Under the pieces are notes generated by a model. That model was given only the letters and a program-made list of their open reading frames with translations. It searched no databases and was not told where the DNA came from. Shown piece by piece: positions 1-6,628 of a DNA stretch of 11,337 bases. Position 1 is the first letter of the stretch, and the number at the start of each line of letters is the position of its first letter. The position numbers and the translations under genes are program-made. The stretch is taken from the NCBI GenBank assembly GCA_002396805.1, contig DGYW01000062.1, positions 20,023 through 31,359 of the forward strand, written 5' to 3'. Source of the stretch: Firmicutes bacterium UBA4996 (GTDB lineage Bacteria > Bacillota > Limnochordia > Darwinibacteriales > Darwinibacteriaceae).

Positions 1-114
1 ATCTGGGTTGCCCAGTTTGTGGTACCAGGTATGGCAGTATCTCTAATCGGGGCCTTGTTAGCGGCCTTTGTAATAGGGATTATCGATCTATTTGTGCCTA
101 CCACTATTCGTTGA
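1..114 (+). CDS. C-terminal fragment of a small membrane protein, cut by the window edge
   Basis: Frame 1 is open from the first base and stops with TGA at 112-114, giving the last 37 residues of a protein. The tail is very hydrophobic, with one long membrane segment (about residues 8-33 of the fragment, containing VPGMAVSLIGALLAAFVIG) and a short end PTTIR. The pattern VPG-x-x-V followed by ALLAAFVIGII resembles the C-terminal membrane segment of the YvlD / phage-holin-4-2 family (PF04020), but 37 residues are too few for a firm assignment. It does not match my memory of the SpoVAE or SpoVAB C-termini, which the neighbouring spoVAF might suggest. A terminator follows 19 bases after the stop, so this is probably the end of its own transcription unit. 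Confidence 0.6.
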   Translation: MWVAQFVVPGMAVSLIGALLAAFVIGIIDLFVPTTIR

Positions 115-133
115 TCATTCCCCACAACTGCCA

Positions 134-165
134 AAGCGCTCTGGTTAGGGCGCTTGTTTTTCTTT
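134..165 (+). terminator. Intrinsic terminator between the upstream membrane gene and spoVAF
   Basis: AAGCGCTC (134-141) pairs with GGGCGCTT (148-155) to give an 8 bp stem with one T-G wobble and a 6-base loop. It is followed by G and then TTTTTCTTT (157-165). This is a classical Rho-independent terminator. Only six bases separate the T-run (157-161) from the GAGGT ribosome binding site of spoVAF (168-172), so there is no room for a promoter between them. spoVAF must therefore be transcribed by read-through or from a promoter upstream of the hairpin. Confidence 0.85.
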
Positions 166-178
166 AAGAGGTGATGGT

Positions 179-1651
179 ATGCAAAAAGAAAAATTTGCAG
201 TCAAGAAGAGCCTAAGAGAGAATTTAGACGTAATTAAGGCAGAACTCGGGTTCGGTATTACCTTTGACTTGGTCATTCGCGAACTCAAGATTGCCCATAA
301 AGAGGCTGTTCTGATATTTTTGGATGGCTTTATCAACGATCAAGCAATTATCTATTCTATGAAATCATTACAAGAGGTGCCTCGTTTGGGCGTGACCATT
401 AGCGCCTTGGAGCGACTCATTCAGGCTCAGATTCCTTATTTTGAAATTAGCACAGTAGATAGTTTAGAAGCAGCCATGGACCAGCTTCTTTCGGGAACCC
501 TGCTACTATTGATTGATGGCATTGCCAGTGTTACAGTGTTAGACGTTCGTCAGTACATAACCAGAAGTTCTGAAGAACCAGACTTAGAACGTGTAACGAG
601 GGGTTCTCGCGATGGCTTTGTGGAAACAGCGTTGTTTAATGTCAATTTAATTCGGAGGCGAATTCGGGATCCGGCTCTGCGCTTTGAAGCACTACAAGTG
701 GGTCGGCGTTCTAAAACGGATGTGCTAATCGGTTATATAGAGGACATTGCAGACCCTAGTCTCGTAAACGAGGTTAAGGCTCGCATTGGTGCAATTGACC
801 GGGATGCGATTCCCATGGGGGGGAAAAACTTAGAAGAGTATATTCTGGGAACTGTTTTTAATCCTTTGCCGGTGACTCGCTACACTGAGCGCCCGGATGT
901 TGCGACAGCCCATCTGTTTGAAGGACATGTTGTGATCTTGGTAGACACTACACCCTTTGCGTTGATTGTGCCTGTCACTGCCTGGCATTTCACCCAACAC
1001 GCGGAAGAATACTTCCAAAACCCCCCGGTAGGCACGTATTTGCGCTGGGTGCGCACATTGGGTATCTTTGGATCCCTTGTGCTTATTCCCCTGTGGTATA
1101 GCTTGGCTATGAGCCCAAACTTGCCTGGATGGCTCGGTTTAATTGGCCCGAAAGAGCCTGGGCGTTTAGCTCTTTGGCTTCAATTTTTACTCCTGGAAAT
1201 CGGACTAGATCTGATTCGCATGGCCCTGATTCATACTCCTGATGCCCTGGCAACTTCCCTAGGTTTGGTGGGGGCTACCTTGCTTGGGGAACTGGCCGTT
1301 TCTGTAGGCCTTTTTACCGGTGAAGCCATTTTATACACTGCTATTGTGGCGATTTGTAGTTTCGCCACCCCTAGCATTGAGTTTAGCTTCGCAATTCGTC
1401 TTTTCCGCTATCTGCTCTTCTTTGGGGCAGTTGTGGGGGGCTGGTGGGGCCTGGGTTTATCTTTACTTGTGATTATTCTGGTGTTTGGCTTAACCAAATC
1501 CTTCGGGATACCCTATCTTTGGCCCTTGGTTCCGTTTGATGGGCCTGCTCTAATGCGCATTGTCTTTCGTTATCCTATTCCTCAAATTACCAGGCGACCG
1601 CGCCTAACCAACCCCCGCGATGCGGAAGCCGCGGCCGGAAGAAAAAAGTAG
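179..1651 (+). CDS. spoVAF: Spore germination protein SpoVAF (GerA family)
   Basis: A 490-residue GerA-family protein, about the length of Bacillus SpoVAF. It has a soluble N-terminal half (about residues 1-285) and a membrane half with hydrophobic segments near 291-310, 330-350, 362-380, 383-397 and 408-438. Family signatures include DVRQYITRSSEEPD (122-135), the RRRIRDPALRFEALQVG stretch (159-175), RYTERPDVATAHLFEGH (234-250) and TKSFGIPYLWPLVPF (439-453). These match SpoVAF more closely than nutrient receptor GerAA subunits. In B. subtilis SpoVAF works with FigP as a spore membrane ion channel that amplifies the germination response, and belongs to the forespore-expressed spoVA operon. Here no other spoVA gene is visible upstream. 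The ATG at 179 has GAGGT six bases upstream. A terminator lies directly in front, and a DUF2229 gene follows 10 bases after the stop. The assignment to the GerA family is certain; SpoVAF versus a paralogue is very likely. Confidence 0.93.
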   Translation: MQKEKFAVKKSLRENLDVIKAELGFGITFDLVIRELKIAHKEAVLIFLDGFINDQAIIYSMKSLQEVPRLGVTISALERLIQAQIPYFEISTVDSLEAAMDQLLSGTLLLLIDGIASVTVLDVRQYITRSSEEPDLERVTRGSRDGFVETALFNVNLIRRRIRDPALRFEALQVGRRSKTDVLIGYIEDIADPSLVNEVKARIGAIDRDAIPMGGKNLEEYILGTVFNPLPVTRYTERPDVATAHLFEGHVVILVDTTPFALIVPVTAWHFTQHAEEYFQNPPVGTYLRWVRTLGIFGSLVLIPLWYSLAMSPNLPGWLGLIGPKEPGRLALWLQFLLLEIGLDLIRMALIHTPDALATSLGLVGATLLGELAVSVGLFTGEAILYTAIVAICSFATPSIEFSFAIRLFRYLLFFGAVVGGWWGLGLSLLVIILVFGLTKSFGIPYLWPLVPFDGPALMRIVFRYPIPQITRRPRLTNPRDAEAAAGRKK

Positions 1652-1657
1652 GAGTGG
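1650..1657 (+). promoter_or_regulatory. Ribosome binding site that selects a TTG start for the first DUF2229 gene
   Basis: AGGAGTGG overlaps the spoVAF stop codon (1649-1651). The AGGAG core lies 7 bases before TTG at 1662, an ideal spacing. The in-frame ATG further upstream (1620) has only a C-rich stretch before it and would add 14 charged residues not usual for the family. The TTG is therefore the likely start. Confidence 0.7.
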
Positions 1658-1661
1658 TAGT

Positions 1662-2579
1662 TTGTCCACTATTGGAATTCCTCGGGCTTTGTACTATTTT
1701 CACTACTATCCCTTATGGTCAAACTTCTTAGAAGGATTGGGCTTCCAAGTTATCTTTTCGCCCCCCACTAACAAGGAAATTCTGGAGTGGGGGCTCTTAA
1801 CGTGTGTGGATGGCGCTTGTTTACCACTCAAGGCGTATGTGGGCCATGCTCAAGCCTTGACCCAAGCTGGAGTAGATCAATTGTTTGTTCCAGAACTAAT
1901 TGGGGTTTGGAAACGGGAGTTTATTTGTACGAGTTTTCTAGGTCTTCCCGATTTACTTCGGCAGTATCTTCCTTCCACATCTATTCTATTAAAACCCATC
2001 CTGGATGGTCGAAAAGGCAGTAGGGAATTGACTAAATGTTATTGGCGATTCGGACGTAATTATGCCTCCCGAGCACGAGTTAAGGCCAGCTGGATCCGGG
2101 CGGTTGAGGCGCAAAACGACTTTGAGCAGACTAACAGGATGCAAAGACAACTGACTCACAATTCCCAATTAATAATACTAGTTTTAGGACCACGTTATCT
2201 AATCGATGATCCTTTTCTCAATGGTAATTTAATCTCCCATTTAAAAGGCCTAGGTGTTCGTATTCTTACGCCCGCGTGTATTGATGATGAGACTAGCCAT
2301 CACACTAACCTTAGTCTCTCTAAGCCGTTTTTTTGGAGCGGAGCCCGAAGTTCCATAGGTGCCTTGGACTTTTTCGTGTCCCAGCTCGATGGAGTGATTA
2401 ATCTCACTCCTTTTGCCTGTGGTGCTCAATCTTTACTAGGAGTTGTGGTTGAGCAAAAGGCAATCACGGAGGGTTTACCCACTTTAGCAGTCCATCTTGA
2501 TGAGCATACGAGCGAATTGGGAATCCTCACCCGACTAGAGGCTTTCTGTGATCTGTTAGAAAGGAAGAAACATCAATGA
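1662..2579 (+). CDS. DUF2229-type (COG3580-like) protein, partner of an HgdC-type activase
   Basis: A 305-residue protein starting at TTG, immediately before the family's typical opening IGIPRALYYFHYYP. The N-terminal part shows the DUF2229 pattern: PTNKEILEWG, then CVDGACLPLK (C48, C53), then an FICTSFLGLPDLLR-like stretch (C89). Near the C-terminus are LTPFACGAQ (C253) and DEHTSELGILTRLEAF. In many anaerobes this module is fused behind a BadF/BcrA-type ATPase in proteins annotated as acyl-CoA dehydratase activase-related, related to 2-hydroxyacyl-CoA dehydratases that carry Fe-S clusters. The conserved cysteines suggest an Fe-S site, but this is inference. It overlaps the next gene by an ATGA junction, so the two are translationally coupled. 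The reaction is unknown: no dehydratase substrate genes (CoA-transferase, acyl-CoA dehydrogenase) are nearby. No signal peptide or membrane segment is seen, so it is probably cytoplasmic. Confidence 0.85.
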   Translation: MSTIGIPRALYYFHYYPLWSNFLEGLGFQVIFSPPTNKEILEWGLLTCVDGACLPLKAYVGHAQALTQAGVDQLFVPELIGVWKREFICTSFLGLPDLLRQYLPSTSILLKPILDGRKGSRELTKCYWRFGRNYASRARVKASWIRAVEAQNDFEQTNRMQRQLTHNSQLIILVLGPRYLIDDPFLNGNLISHLKGLGVRILTPACIDDETSHHTNLSLSKPFFWSGARSSIGALDFFVSQLDGVINLTPFACGAQSLLGVVVEQKAITEGLPTLAVHLDEHTSELGILTRLEAFCDLLERKKHQ

Positions 2580-3667
2580 AGATTACATTTCCCCACTTGG
2601 GCAACAGCTATATTTCAGTGGAGCCCCTACTAGAAGGGATGGGACATGAACCCATTACTCCTCCTTACGGCAGTAAGCGGACGTTAGAACTAGGTGGACA
2701 GCTTAGCCCTGAAGTAATTTGCCTTCCCTTCAAAATTGTTTTAGGTAATATGTTGGAAGGTTTAGACCAAGGGGCGACTGGGGTTGTGATGATCGGGGGT
2801 TGGGGCCCCTGCCGCTTGGGTTATTATGGGGAAGTGCAGCGGATATTGCTGGAAAAGTCCGGTAGGGAAATTGAGTTTTTCATGTTAGAAATGCCTCGGG
2901 GAAATGTAGAAAAGACAATCCGGTTGCTGCACCAGACGTTTTCTTGCACTAGACCTCAAAAATTCTGGAGAGGTTGCCAATTGGCGTGGGTTAAGCTGGA
3001 GGCCGTGGAGTGTCTAGAGAGTCTAGCTTTGAAGATACGCCCGAGGGAACAAACACGGGGCACAGCCTCTCGTATCTTAAGCAAATATCTCAAGGAAATT
3101 AGGCAGGCACAGGGTGTAAGGCGCGTCAAAGATTTGGCTAGAAAAGCCCAAGGTGATTTTTTAGATGCCATGAAGACGAACACAGGAGCGAAGGTTCCCA
3201 AGGTGGGATTAGTAGGTGAGATTTATACCGTCATAGAACCGTTGGCCAATCTAAATTTAGAGGAGCGCTTGGGCGAGCTCGGCGTGGAGGTGGTTCGCAC
3301 GATTAGCCTACAAGAGTGGGTGCGAGATCATATCTTCAAGAAGTTAGTGGGTCGTTCGCATCTGGCTCCGTTGATGCGTTCTGCCGAAGGCTATCTACAC
3401 AGCTTCATTGGAGGTCATGGATTGGAGACTGTGGCCCATAGTGTGGATTCGGCTAGGGCCAACTTGAACGGTGTTATCCAAATACTACCTCTAGCTTGTA
3501 TGCCAGAAATCCTGGCCCAAGGGATCTTACCGCAAATCAGTAGGGATTATAATCTGCCAATAATGTCTTTGGTTGTTGACGAACATTCAAGTGAGACTGG
3601 TTTTCAAACCAGATTAGAAGCCTTCGTAGACTTACTAGAGAGGCAGGTGCATGCCCCCCATGCCTAA
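2576..3667 (+). CDS. COG3581-like CoA-dehydratase-related protein, second partner of the activase
   Basis: A 363-residue protein whose ATG overlaps the previous stop (ATGA). AAGGA lies 10 bases upstream of the start. Recognisable blocks are EVICLPFK (C49), GGWGPCRLGYYGEV (C79), GLVGEIYTVIEPLAN (211-225), GGHGLETVAHSVDSARANLNG (279-299), LPLACMPEI (C308) and DEHSSETGFQTRLEAFVDLLER (335-356). These are hallmarks of the COG3581 module that accompanies DUF2229 and HgdC-type ATPases. The three cysteines C49, C79 and C308 sit in the conserved blocks and could ligate an Fe-S cluster, as in the distantly related 2-hydroxyacyl-CoA dehydratases; that is inference. C124, C134 and C146 lie in a less conserved middle region. 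The C-terminal block is shared with the preceding gene, so the two are distant tandem paralogues and may form a heterodimer. The gene end overlaps the ATPase gene by 17 bases. Substrate unknown. Confidence 0.87.
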   Translation: MKITFPHLGNSYISVEPLLEGMGHEPITPPYGSKRTLELGGQLSPEVICLPFKIVLGNMLEGLDQGATGVVMIGGWGPCRLGYYGEVQRILLEKSGREIEFFMLEMPRGNVEKTIRLLHQTFSCTRPQKFWRGCQLAWVKLEAVECLESLALKIRPREQTRGTASRILSKYLKEIRQAQGVRRVKDLARKAQGDFLDAMKTNTGAKVPKVGLVGEIYTVIEPLANLNLEERLGELGVEVVRTISLQEWVRDHIFKKLVGRSHLAPLMRSAEGYLHSFIGGHGLETVAHSVDSARANLNGVIQILPLACMPEILAQGILPQISRDYNLPIMSLVVDEHSSETGFQTRLEAFVDLLERQVHAPHA

Positions 3668-4631
3668 CCCTCAAGGAGTCTATCTAGGTGTCGATGTGGG
3701 CAGCGTGAGCACCAATTTTGTCTTAGTGGACCCACAAAGGTCGCCTCATGAAGCAGTAGTCTGGAAAAAATATCTTCGTACACAAGGTGCACCCTTAGTT
3801 ATTTTGCAGCAAGGTTTGCGCTCCCTACAAGAAGCTGGCAGTTGGGAAGTTCTTGGTGTGGGTACAACGGGAAGCGGGAGACATCTAGCTGGAGCAGTGC
3901 TTGGTGCTGATGTGGTAAAAAACGAAATTACTGCTCATGCCATCGGAGCGCAGCAGTTGGAACCGAAGGTTCGAACCATTATTGAAATTGGTGGCCAAGA
4001 TTCAAAACTAATCATCTTGAGGGATGGTGTAGTCGTCGATTTTGCTATGAACACAGTATGTGCTGCTGGGACCGGCTCATTTCTGGACCAGCAAGCAGGA
4101 CGCCTGAATATTCCTATTACCGAATTTGGCCCGCTGGCTCTACAAAGCCAAAATCCTGTGCGGATTGCTGGTCGGTGCACTGTTTTTGCCGAATCGGACA
4201 TGATTCATAAACAGCAACTGGGCCATGGAATGGCGGATATTTTAGCGGGTTTATGCCAAGCTATGATTCGCAATTATCTCAGTAATGTTGCCAAGGGGAA
4301 GAAACTACAGCCAAAGGTGCTGTTCCAAGGGGGAGTAGCAGCTAATGTTGGCATGCAACGATTTTTACAAGAAGCCCTTGGGCATGAAGTGGTCGTTCCC
4401 GAACATTATGATGTGATGGGAGCTTTAGGCGCCGCCTATTTGGCCCAAGAAAATCTAGAGCGAAAAGGTGATGGCGCTACCCGATTTGTTGGTTTCAAAC
4501 TTCTCGACAACTCTTTTCAGAGCAGGGCTCGCCTTTGCGGTGAGTGTCCGAACAATTGTGAAATAGTTGAAATCTGGCTTGACAATGAGTTTTTGGCCAG
4601 TTGGGGAAGTCGGTGTGGTCGTTCTAACTAG
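3651..4631 (+). CDS. BadF/BadG/BcrA/BcrD (HgdC)-type ATPase, CoA-dehydratase activase
   Basis: A 326-residue ASKHA-fold ATPase. Blocks in order are YLGVDVGSVSTNFVLVD (11-27, phosphate loop), GVGTTGSGRHLAGAVLGADVV (69-89), EITAHAIGA (92-100), IEIGGQDSK (111-119), NTVCAAGTGSFLD (134-146), GRCTVFAESDMIH (175-187), FQGGVAANVG (225-234) and MGALGAAYLA (256-265). C137 and C176 match the two cysteines by which HgdC-type homodimers bridge one [4Fe-4S] cluster. Such activators use ATP to push an electron into a partner dehydratase or double-cubane protein. Beyond the usual activase end, residues 296-303 (CGECPNNC) and C322 add four cysteines, as in the linker of the large fused versions. GAGAGG seven bases upstream supports ATG 3651; ATG 3660 is an alternative. 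It is the last of three coupled genes, so its partners are probably the two proteins just upstream. Family firm, physiological role unknown. Confidence 0.93.
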   Translation: MPPMPNPQGVYLGVDVGSVSTNFVLVDPQRSPHEAVVWKKYLRTQGAPLVILQQGLRSLQEAGSWEVLGVGTTGSGRHLAGAVLGADVVKNEITAHAIGAQQLEPKVRTIIEIGGQDSKLIILRDGVVVDFAMNTVCAAGTGSFLDQQAGRLNIPITEFGPLALQSQNPVRIAGRCTVFAESDMIHKQQLGHGMADILAGLCQAMIRNYLSNVAKGKKLQPKVLFQGGVAANVGMQRFLQEALGHEVVVPEHYDVMGALGAAYLAQENLERKGDGATRFVGFKLLDNSFQSRARLCGECPNNCEIVEIWLDNEFLASWGSRCGRSN

Positions 4632-4656
4632 CTACATCATGCGTTTTATGGTATCA

Positions 4657-4665
4657 TGATATTAT
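4657..4665 (+). promoter_or_regulatory. Possible extended -10 promoter for the site-2 protease - scpAB genes
   Basis: TGATATTAT fits the extended -10 pattern TGnTATAAT with one mismatch in the hexamer. No recognisable -35 element lies 16-18 bases upstream. It sits in the 65-base gap after the activase gene, the only spot before scpA where a promoter would be expected. There is no terminator after the activase, so read-through from the spoVAF unit is also possible. Confidence 0.35.
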
Positions 4666-4682
4666 TGAGCAGGAGTTGATTT

Positions 4683-4689
4683 GGGAGGT
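4683..4689 (+). promoter_or_regulatory. Ribosome binding site fixing the site-2 protease start
   Basis: GGGAGGT ends 7 bases before ATG 4697. An in-frame TTG at 4676 lies upstream of this site and would place it inside the coding region, so ATG 4697 is preferred. Confidence 0.75.
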
Positions 4690-4696
4690 AGACCTG

Positions 4697-5314
4697 ATGA
4701 CAAGTTTAGAACAGATGATTTTAGGCGTACCGGCCATCCTTTTGGCCATTGCTTTTCACGAATTAGGTCACGCCTATACTGCTTATAAATTGGGGGATCC
4801 AACCCCGAAATATCAAGGACGTCTGACCCTTAACCCCTTAGCGCATCTGGACCCGTTGGGAGCCATTATGCTCTTGGTGTTTAAAGTTGGCTGGGCCAGA
4901 CCAGTAATGATTAACCCTCAGTATTTTAAGAAACGCAAACGGGATACGGCCCTAGTCTCTATCGCGGGGCCTTTGGCTAATATTTTGCTAGCATGGGTTT
5001 TCTTCAATACGTTACGCTTTCTACCTGGGCTAATGCCAAGCCCTTCTGTAGCTCGTACTCTTTATCTTTTCCTGATAATTAATGTCCAGATCAATTTAGG
5101 GTTGGCGGCCTTTAATCTGCTACCTGTCCCACCCTTGGATGGTTCGAAGATTCTGGCTAGTTTCTTACCACCCCATCTTGAATACAAGTTTGCGCAGGTG
5201 GCACACTATGGTCCCTTTTTACTGATTGTCTTATTAATCAGTGGCGGAGCTCAGATCATTATTAATCCACTTTACAACGTGCTTTCACGCTTGATTATCA
5301 GCCTGTCCTTTTAG
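4697..5314 (+). CDS. Site-2 protease family (M50) integral membrane metalloprotease
   Basis: A 205-residue polytopic membrane protein. HELGH at residues 21-25 (zinc ligands H21 and H25, catalytic E22) lies in the first membrane segment, and NLLPVPPLDG (140-149, with D148 as the likely third zinc ligand) is the second S2P signature. Further hydrophobic segments lie near 54-68, 88-104, 122-138 and 172-190. There is no PDZ or CBS domain, so it belongs to the short YwhC/COG1994-type group rather than RseP or full-length SpoIVFB. Such proteases cut substrates within the membrane; the substrate here cannot be told from sequence. In Clostridia this gene commonly precedes scpA, as it does here with a 9-base gap, though no functional link to segregation is established. 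Family call firm. Confidence 0.93.
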   Translation: MTSLEQMILGVPAILLAIAFHELGHAYTAYKLGDPTPKYQGRLTLNPLAHLDPLGAIMLLVFKVGWARPVMINPQYFKKRKRDTALVSIAGPLANILLAWVFFNTLRFLPGLMPSPSVARTLYLFLIINVQINLGLAAFNLLPVPPLDGSKILASFLPPHLEYKFAQVAHYGPFLLIVLLISGGAQIIINPLYNVLSRLIISLSF

Positions 5315-5323
5315 GTTGCAGTT

Positions 5324-6061
5324 ATGGGATATTTAATTCAATTAGATGCGTATGAGGGACCCTTTGACTTACTTCTAGATTTGATCGCGCAAAACGAAAT
5401 CGATATTTGGGATATTCCCATCGCTTCCATTACTGAACAATATTTGGAGTATCTGTATTCTTTGCAGGAACAGGACTTAGCCATTACAGGTGAATTTTTG
5501 GTGATGGCAGCTACGCTGATCAGGATCAAATCTCGCTTACTATTGCCGCCAGAACCTGTAGAGGAGGACGAGTTTGAGGATGAAGTGGATCCCCGGCTCG
5601 AATTAGTAGAGCAACTTTTGCGCTATAAGTTCTTTAAGGAAGTTGCATCCTTTCTGCAGGAGCATTATTCCGACGCTTCGCAAGTATTCACGCGGGGCCA
5701 AATGGCAGCACCGCTAGATATGACTCCGATTTATACAGATCCAGTTGGAGATCTCACAGTTACGGATCTTAAAGAATTGTATTATGCATTGATCACAGAG
5801 GTGGAAAAAGAAGAACCAGTACATTCCATTCCAAGCTCAATCTCCTTACCCGAGCGAATGGCAAGGGTGCGGGTGCAGATGGTGGGACAACCTCGGATTA
5901 CTTTTAGAGATTTACTCCAAGATTCATCCCCCGCAGAAATAGTAGTGACTTTTTTAGCCGTCCTAGAACTTGTACGTTTGGGGGAAATAGCGGTTGTGCA
6001 GTACCAGTCTTGCGGTCCCATTGATATCGAACCATTTGCCTTAGAAGTGGAGGTGCAGTGA
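5324..6061 (+). CDS. scpA: Segregation and condensation protein A
   Basis: A 245-residue kleisin that bridges the two heads of the SMC dimer and, with ScpB, forms the bacterial condensin needed for chromosome organisation and segregation. The N-terminal SMC-neck binding region is clear: YEGPFDLLLDLIAQNEIDIWDIPI (10-33). It is followed by FLVMAATLIRIKSRLLLP (58-75) and an acidic stretch of E and D near 78-91. The C-terminal winged helix (about 175-245, RITFRDLLQD and FLAVLELVRLGEI) is complete. Length is normal for Firmicutes ScpA. The start has only a weak site (AGGTT, 6 bases before ATG), so translation may partly depend on coupling to the protease gene ending 9 bases upstream. It overlaps scpB. 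Confidence 0.97.
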   Translation: MGYLIQLDAYEGPFDLLLDLIAQNEIDIWDIPIASITEQYLEYLYSLQEQDLAITGEFLVMAATLIRIKSRLLLPPEPVEEDEFEDEVDPRLELVEQLLRYKFFKEVASFLQEHYSDASQVFTRGQMAAPLDMTPIYTDPVGDLTVTDLKELYYALITEVEKEEPVHSIPSSISLPERMARVRVQMVGQPRITFRDLLQDSSPAEIVVTFLAVLELVRLGEIAVVQYQSCGPIDIEPFALEVEVQ

Positions 6062-6576
6062 TGACCATCTCAGAAGCTGAAAAAATTATTGAAGGCTTAA
6101 TTTTCGCAGCAGAGTATCCCCTAACTGCACAGGAGATCGCGGATATTGTTGAACTTGAGTCCTCTGCGGTAGAATCAATAGTGGAGAGTATCCGCGCACG
6201 ATACTCGGCTGGAGCTTTGTTGATTCGAAACGTAGGGGGCGGCTATCAAGTGGTCACCAAGCCAGAATTGGCTCCCTGGATCGAAAAGCTTGGGCGGCCA
6301 GTGATAAATGCGCCACTATCGGTAGCCAGCACGGAGACATTGGCGATTATTGCTTATCAACAACCGGTAACAAGAGCGGAAATCGAACAAATTCGAGGCG
6401 TTCGTTCTGATAGCGCCGTGAATAGCCTGTTGGAGAGAGAACTAATTTGCGAATTGGGTAGAAAAAACGCCCCAGGTAGACCTATCCTCTATGGGGTTAC
6501 AGAAAAGTTCTTTCAGTATTTTGGGTTACGAAGTTTGGATGAGCTCCCTTTGCAGGGCATAAGTGAATGGAAATAA
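6061..6576 (+). CDS. scpB: Segregation and condensation protein B
   Basis: A 171-residue protein with two winged-helix domains that dimerises and binds the middle of ScpA in the SMC-ScpAB complex. The N-terminal part (AEKIIEGLIFAAEYPLTAQEIA) and the family hallmark LSVASTETLAIIAYQQPVT with RAEIEQIRGV (about 85-115) are clear, as is GRPILYGVTEKFFQYFGL near 138-157. GGAGGT (6049-6054) lies 6 bases from ATG 6061, better than the GTG at 6058 one codon earlier, which would be only 3 bases away. The start base A6061 is also the last base of the scpA stop codon, so the two are coupled, fitting their stoichiometric complex. A terminator-like hairpin begins 10 bases after the stop. Confidence 0.97.
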   Translation: MTISEAEKIIEGLIFAAEYPLTAQEIADIVELESSAVESIVESIRARYSAGALLIRNVGGGYQVVTKPELAPWIEKLGRPVINAPLSVASTETLAIIAYQQPVTRAEIEQIRGVRSDSAVNSLLERELICELGRKNAPGRPILYGVTEKFFQYFGLRSLDELPLQGISEWK

Positions 6577-6585
6577 TGGTAAATT

Positions 6586-6628
6586 AAGACCGAGTTGAGG
6601 TGATTAACATGCTGCTCGGTCTTTTTTT
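6586..6628 (+). terminator. Terminator-like hairpin enclosing the ribosome binding site and start codon of the DUF2953 gene
   Basis: AAGACCGAG (6586-6594) is perfectly complementary to CTCGGTCTT (6615-6623), and the T-run extends to 6628, giving seven Ts (6622-6628). This is an intrinsic-terminator arrangement, with a 9 bp stem and an unusually long 20-base loop. The loop contains GAGGTGA (6597-6603) and the ATG at 6609 of the next gene, and the right arm plus T-run encode its residues 3-7. It could end part of the scpAB transcripts, or control translation of the downstream gene. The stem is seen directly; the regulatory role is inference. Confidence 0.65.

Noticed and set aside
1..114. Upstream fragment as the end of SpoVAE or SpoVAB
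   Set aside because: The position before spoVAF invites this, but the tail sequence does not match the C-terminal patterns I know for those proteins. It was left unnamed, with a weak YvlD-like resemblance noted.
817..823. Run of seven Gs in spoVAF as a possible frameshift
   Set aside because: The reading frame continues through it with family-typical sequence on both sides (IPMGGKNLEEY).
1620..1661. ATG at 1620 as the start of the first DUF2229 gene
   Set aside because: It has no ribosome binding site and adds a 14-residue basic stretch that overlaps the spoVAF end. TTG 1662 has AGGAG at ideal spacing and matches the family's usual N-terminus.
2956..3201. Minus-strand open frame inside the COG3581-like gene, and similar ones at 3935-4201, 5338-5529, 5782-6021, 8484-8821 and 9173-9394
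   Set aside because: All lie opposite well-conserved coding sequence, have no convincing start signals and match no family.
4629..4657. TATCAT (4652-4657) as a standard -10 element
   Set aside because: No -35-like sequence lies at 16-18 bases spacing. The extended -10 at 4657-4665 is a better, though still weak, candidate.
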